Source: Balanoglossus misakiensis
Taxonomy: Eukaryota > Hemichordata
DNA length: 64,000 nucleotides
Assembly: GCA_040954595.2 (NCBI GenBank)
Contig: CM082594.2
Coordinates: 124,001 to 188,000 of the forward strand
Direction of reading: 5' to 3'
Shown: positions 60,758 to 64,000 of the stretch, piece after piece
Numbering within the stretch: the first letter of the stretch is position 1
Layout of the letters: every line of letters starts with the position of its first letter
The notes under the pieces: generated by a model
What the model saw: only the letters and a program-made list of their open reading frames with translations
Databases searched by the model: none
Told to the model about the DNA's origin: nothing
Made by a program: the position numbers and the translations under genes

Positions 60758-60841
60758 CTGGAAGACAGGAATTCAAAATTTTATACAACACTTACCTATG
60801 GTAACACCAGTACACGTTCATTATTTCTCTGTTATGTTTTT
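60758..60841. other. Short remnant of upstream host gene
   Basis: On the minus strand TACTGGTGTTACCATAG precedes a GTAAGT (60790-60795), which may be the last codons of another EGF exon. The apparent intron to e1 is only about 38 bp, and the sequence is cut by the repeat beginning at 60842, so this is weak. Confidence 0.35.
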
Positions 60842-60899
60842 GGGGGCACAAGCGCCCTCAGGCGGCTTGTGCCCCCATTGGTATTGTTGGAATATTTAC
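60842..60899. mobile_element. Hairpin-headed repeat R1 (start only)
   Basis: A palindrome with arms GGGGGCACAAGC and GCTTGTGCCCCC is followed by ATTGGTATTGTTGG. It is cut by R2. Confidence 0.65.
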
Positions 60900-62634
60900 G
60901 GGCCCAAGCCAAGCCAGGCTTGGGCCCGTATTGGTTTCGTTGGGGTTTTTCTTTCTTTCTTTCTTTCTTTCTTTATTCTTGGTTCATTTCTTTCGCGCGC
61001 TAGATCTCAGACACCGCTGCAGGTACAGTTCTCAAACTTGCTACAGTGGTCAAGGTCAATGAGAAGATGTGCAGTGACTTGTGAATACTTAATTAGTCAC
61101 GTGACATGGCGGCCATATTTGATTTTCTGAAAAAATGCAAATCTCAGATCTCAGAAACTACAAGTCAGATCGACTTCAGATTTGGTGTGCTGGTAGTATA
61201 CCCTCTGCCCATCATTTTTGTAATTGGATATTTTGCTGTCAATGTTGCAGTTTTTTTGCTACAGTTGTTTTTCTGAAATCTGGTCACAATTTCAAAATTC
61301 TTCTTCTCCAGAACCGGCGATAACCGAGTCACGCCGTTTGGGGTATGTGGTCACCTAACTGATGTCTATCAAGTTTGCGAAGATCATTGTGATTGGTCGA
61401 AGATTATGGCGGCCATATTGGATTTTCGAAAAACCATAGTAAAACTTCAAAAATCTTCTTCTCCAGAACAGGCGATGACTGAGTCACAAGATTTGGTGTG
61501 TGTGGTCATTAAACAGATGTCTATCAAGTTTGCGAAGGGGAATGTGATTGGTCGAAGATTATGGCGGCCATATTGGATTTTGTGAAAAACGATTAAAAAG
61601 TAAAAATTCCTTTTCTAGCCTAAACATTGATAGCACAGAAATTCTTTTTATGGATATGAATCATCATATGACAAGAATAAGCTATAAATATTTTGGTAAT
61701 TTTGGCAATGACCTTTGACCTACTTTTGACGAATCATTTTTCTGCATATCTAATTCCTGGCTAACCAATGGGGATATAAGTTTGGTTTTTGATGTATGTG
61801 GATTTGTATGTGATCAAAAAATTTTGCTACTTTTCATGACCCCTTTGACCTCTGGTGACCTCATTAAATATGCGCATACCTAATTAATGATGAACCAATA
61901 GACCTAGAGGTTTTGTTTTTGTTATACATGGAACAGTATGGGGTCAAAATATTTTGCCCAAATGTTCGGTGACCTCGGGTGACCTTTGACCTACTTTTGC
62001 ATATCTTGACATCCACACCAGATACAGCCTTGGCGTTTGGAGGTATGGGGCCATAATGAAAAGCCAAAGTTTTGAGTCACCTGTGACACCAGCTTTACTC
62101 ATTATTTATGTGCATACCTAATTCCGGGCTAACCAAAAGGGCTAGATGTCTGGTTTTTGTTTGACATGGACCACTATGGGTCAAAATTTTCTGCCCAAAT
62201 TTTGGATGACCTCAGATGACCTTTGACCTACTTTTGCATATTTCGGCATCCAAAGCAGGTACAGCCTTGGCATTTGGAGGTATGGGGCCATAATGAAAAG
62301 CCAAAGTTTTGGGTCACCTGTGACACCTGCTTTACGCATTATTTATGTGCATACCTAATTCCGGGCTAACCAAAAGGGCTAGAGGTCTGGTTTTTGTTGG
62401 ACATGGACCACTGTTGGTCAAAATATTCTGCCCAAATTGTGGGTGACCTCTGGGTGACCTTTGACCTACTTAACACTATACCAACAACAAATATAGATAT
62501 AACCTTGATATTTCATGGGGATAAAACACAGCATTATGTTTCAACTCATTAATTATGCGCATATCTAATAATCAGATCAGATAATAGAGCTTGGGCCCGG
62601 ACAATGCTGCTTGCAGCTTTAATTCTTCTTTATT
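60900..62634. mobile_element. Hairpin-headed repeat R2
   Basis: It starts with a palindrome (arms GGGCCCAAGCC and GGCTTGGGCCC) and a TATTGGTTTCGTTGG phrase, then a (TTTC)n tract (60949-60973). Next come a segment shared with R3 and R4 (AGATCTCAGACACC..., CACGTGACATGGCGG), two tandem blocks of about 150 bp (61290-61440, 61445-61590) and modules of about 240 bp. It ends GCTTGGGCCCGG, then TGCTGCTTGCAGCT and a T/C-rich tail. No coding frame resembles a transposase. Confidence 0.65.
61709..62560. repeat. About 240-bp modules with DR1 motifs (in R2)
   Basis: The phrases TGTGCATACCTAATTCCGGG, GACATGGACCACT and TGACCTTTGACCTACTT return in the same order near 61860, 62100 and 62338. Perfect TGACCTTTGACCT is at 61709, 61980, 62217 and 62455. 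Confidence 0.75.
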
Positions 62635-63868
62635 AGGGCCCAAGCCAAGCAGGCTTGGGCCCTATTGGTATTGTTGGCTTTTTTCTTCTACTTCTTCTTG
62701 TGTAGTTTTTTCGGCCAGGTAGATCTGGAGAACGGCTGAACCTACCAATTTCAAACTTAGCACAATGGTGCAGGCCAATGAGAGCTGGTGCAGTACCCTT
62801 GTGAATGTTTAATAAGTCATGTGACCTGATGACCATATATGGGCAAAATTTTCAAATCAGCCTAATTTGCATATGAATTGAGATATCAAAATTCTGTTCA
62901 GATGCTTTGTGGACCACATGGCCAGGGTTCTACATGCCAAATGTCAAGGCCATAGGCCATGTCAATTTTGAGAAGAAGATTTTTAAGTATTATTTTTCAT
63001 ATTTTTCGCCCAAGCCATGTGCCTATACTTTACATAGTTAAGCTATGACAACATATTATTTTGGATAAATATGCATACATATCTCAAAATCTGTTAGGCC
63101 GATCATCTCCAACTTTGGTGTGCAGCTAGCCTAGCATTTGTCAATAATTTTAAGCGGAAAAAAATAATATGAAAAATCGACCGATTTTTTTATATTAATT
63201 TTTTTATTAAATTTATACCTTTATTTATACCTCTATGGTTAAGCTATGTCCATGTCTTATTGTGGAATTCTGGTCTGTGCAATAGTCTTGTACAGTGACT
63301 ATCTATTGGTCAGTGAGCACAATGGCACCAAAATAAAAGGCAAAATTTTAGGCTCACCTGTAACACCTGCTTAACTCATTAATTATGTGCATACCTAATT
63401 CTGGGCTAACGAAGAGGGCTAGAGGTTTCGTTCTTGTGGGACATGGACCAGTATAGGGTCAAAATTTCTTGCCCAAATTTTGGGTGACCTCAGGTGACCT
63501 TTGACCTACTTTACCAGATCTTGGCATCCAGAGCAGGTACAGACTTGGCGTTTGGAGGGTTGGGACTAAAATTGAAAAGCCAAAATTGGGGATCACCTGT
63601 GACACCTGCGTACCTCATTAATTATGTGCATACCTAATTCCAGGCTAACCAATAGGGCTATAGGTTTGGTTTTTGTTGAACATGGACCAGTATAGGGTCA
63701 AAATTTCTTGCCCAAATTTTGCATGACCTCAGGTGACCTTTGACCTACTTTACCATATCTTGGCATCCAGAGCAGATATGCTTATTGCTATGTTGCTATG
63801 TGCTATGTGATATGTTGGCTTGGGCCCGCTATTGCTGCTTGCAGCTATATTTCTTCTTCTTCTTCTTC
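62635..63868. mobile_element. Hairpin-headed repeat R3
   Basis: It has the same start as R2 (GGGCCCAAGCC palindrome at 62636-62662, then TATTGGTATTGTTGG and CTTCTTCTT) and the CGGCCAGGTAGATCTGGAGA phrase. The 240-bp modules lie near 63380 and 63620 with DR1 motifs at 63495 and 63734. It ends GCTTGGGCCCGC, TGCTGCTTGCAGCT and (CTT)n at 63851-63872. The middle (62870-63300) is unique AT-rich sequence. Confidence 0.65.
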
Positions 63869-64000
63869 TTCTCCAAAAATCGGCCAGGTAGATATGGAAA
63901 ACGGCAGCACCTAGGGGGCTGAAACTTGGTAGGGTGATAGGGGCCAATGAGTAGACGTGCAGTGGCTCGTGAATATTTAATTAGTCACGTGACCTGGCGG
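63869..64000. mobile_element. Start of another repeat copy R4
   Basis: It matches the 5' inner segment of R2 and R3 (CGGCCAGGTAGATATGG, then CGTGAATATTTAATTAGTCACGTGACCTGGCGG in parts) without a hairpin of its own. It is cut by the window end. Confidence 0.6.

Noticed and set aside
60594-61130. Plus-strand open frame of 178 codons after the LINE
   Set aside because: It runs through EGF exon e1 in antisense and then through hairpin and microsatellite repeats; composition-driven.
1-64000. tRNA, rRNA or bacterial-type operon features
   Set aside because: No such structures were recognised; coding pieces are spliced exons and mobile-element remnants.

Overview
The window is nuclear DNA of an invertebrate animal. 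Protein-coding pieces are short exons (117-198 bp) bounded by GT..AG splice sites and separated by AT-rich introns. The mobile elements are animal types: an L2/CR1-like LINE, a Ty3/gypsy LTR element and hairpin or inverted-repeat elements. Nothing fixes the species. A marine invertebrate such as a cephalochordate, hemichordate, echinoderm or mollusc is a guess.

Positions 1-60737 hold a head-to-tail tandem array of one segment of about 15.6-17 kb, present in four near-identical copies. The sequence at position 1 recurs at 16984, 32557 and 48134. The true copy joints, defined by where the last copy departs from the others, are at 14413/14414, 29986/29987 and 45564/45565, and the array ends at 60737. 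The array continues beyond the left edge of the window. The segment carries, on the minus strand, part of a modular extracellular protein gene. In transcription order it has twelve EGF-like exons (called e1-e12 here, high to low coordinate), then five cysteine-rich exons resembling the GCC2/GCC3 or ephrin-receptor-like repeat (g1-g5). All are symmetric phase-1 exons. The EGF modules are an unusual form with two extra cysteines.

The gene segment is damaged the same way in every copy: in-frame stops in e1, e7, g4 and g5, frameshifts in e12, g1 and g2, and a lost splice donor at e3. The amplified segment therefore looks like an already decaying gene or gene fragment, unless the single-base losses are assembly errors. 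Between g1 and e12 each copy carries, in the opposite orientation, a broken LINE followed by a single LTR with a gag-protease remnant. Other passengers are a 0.65 kb element with inverted arrays of a 14-base word, a 0.89 kb element with 33-bp terminal inverted repeats next to e3, and a small foldback.

The copies differ by three kilobase-scale deletions with 2-3 bp microhomology at the joints, by one recent LINE insertion in the last copy (60076-60538) and by point changes. Shared changes group copies 2+3 on one side of the unit and 1+2 versus 3+4 on the other, so the array has been reshuffled by conversion or unequal exchange.

From 60738 to the end there is no recognisable gene. The region is built of nested repeats that start with a palindromic hairpin, repeat the hairpin stem word at their far end, and contain about 240-bp modules carrying six perfect DR1-type nuclear-receptor motifs.
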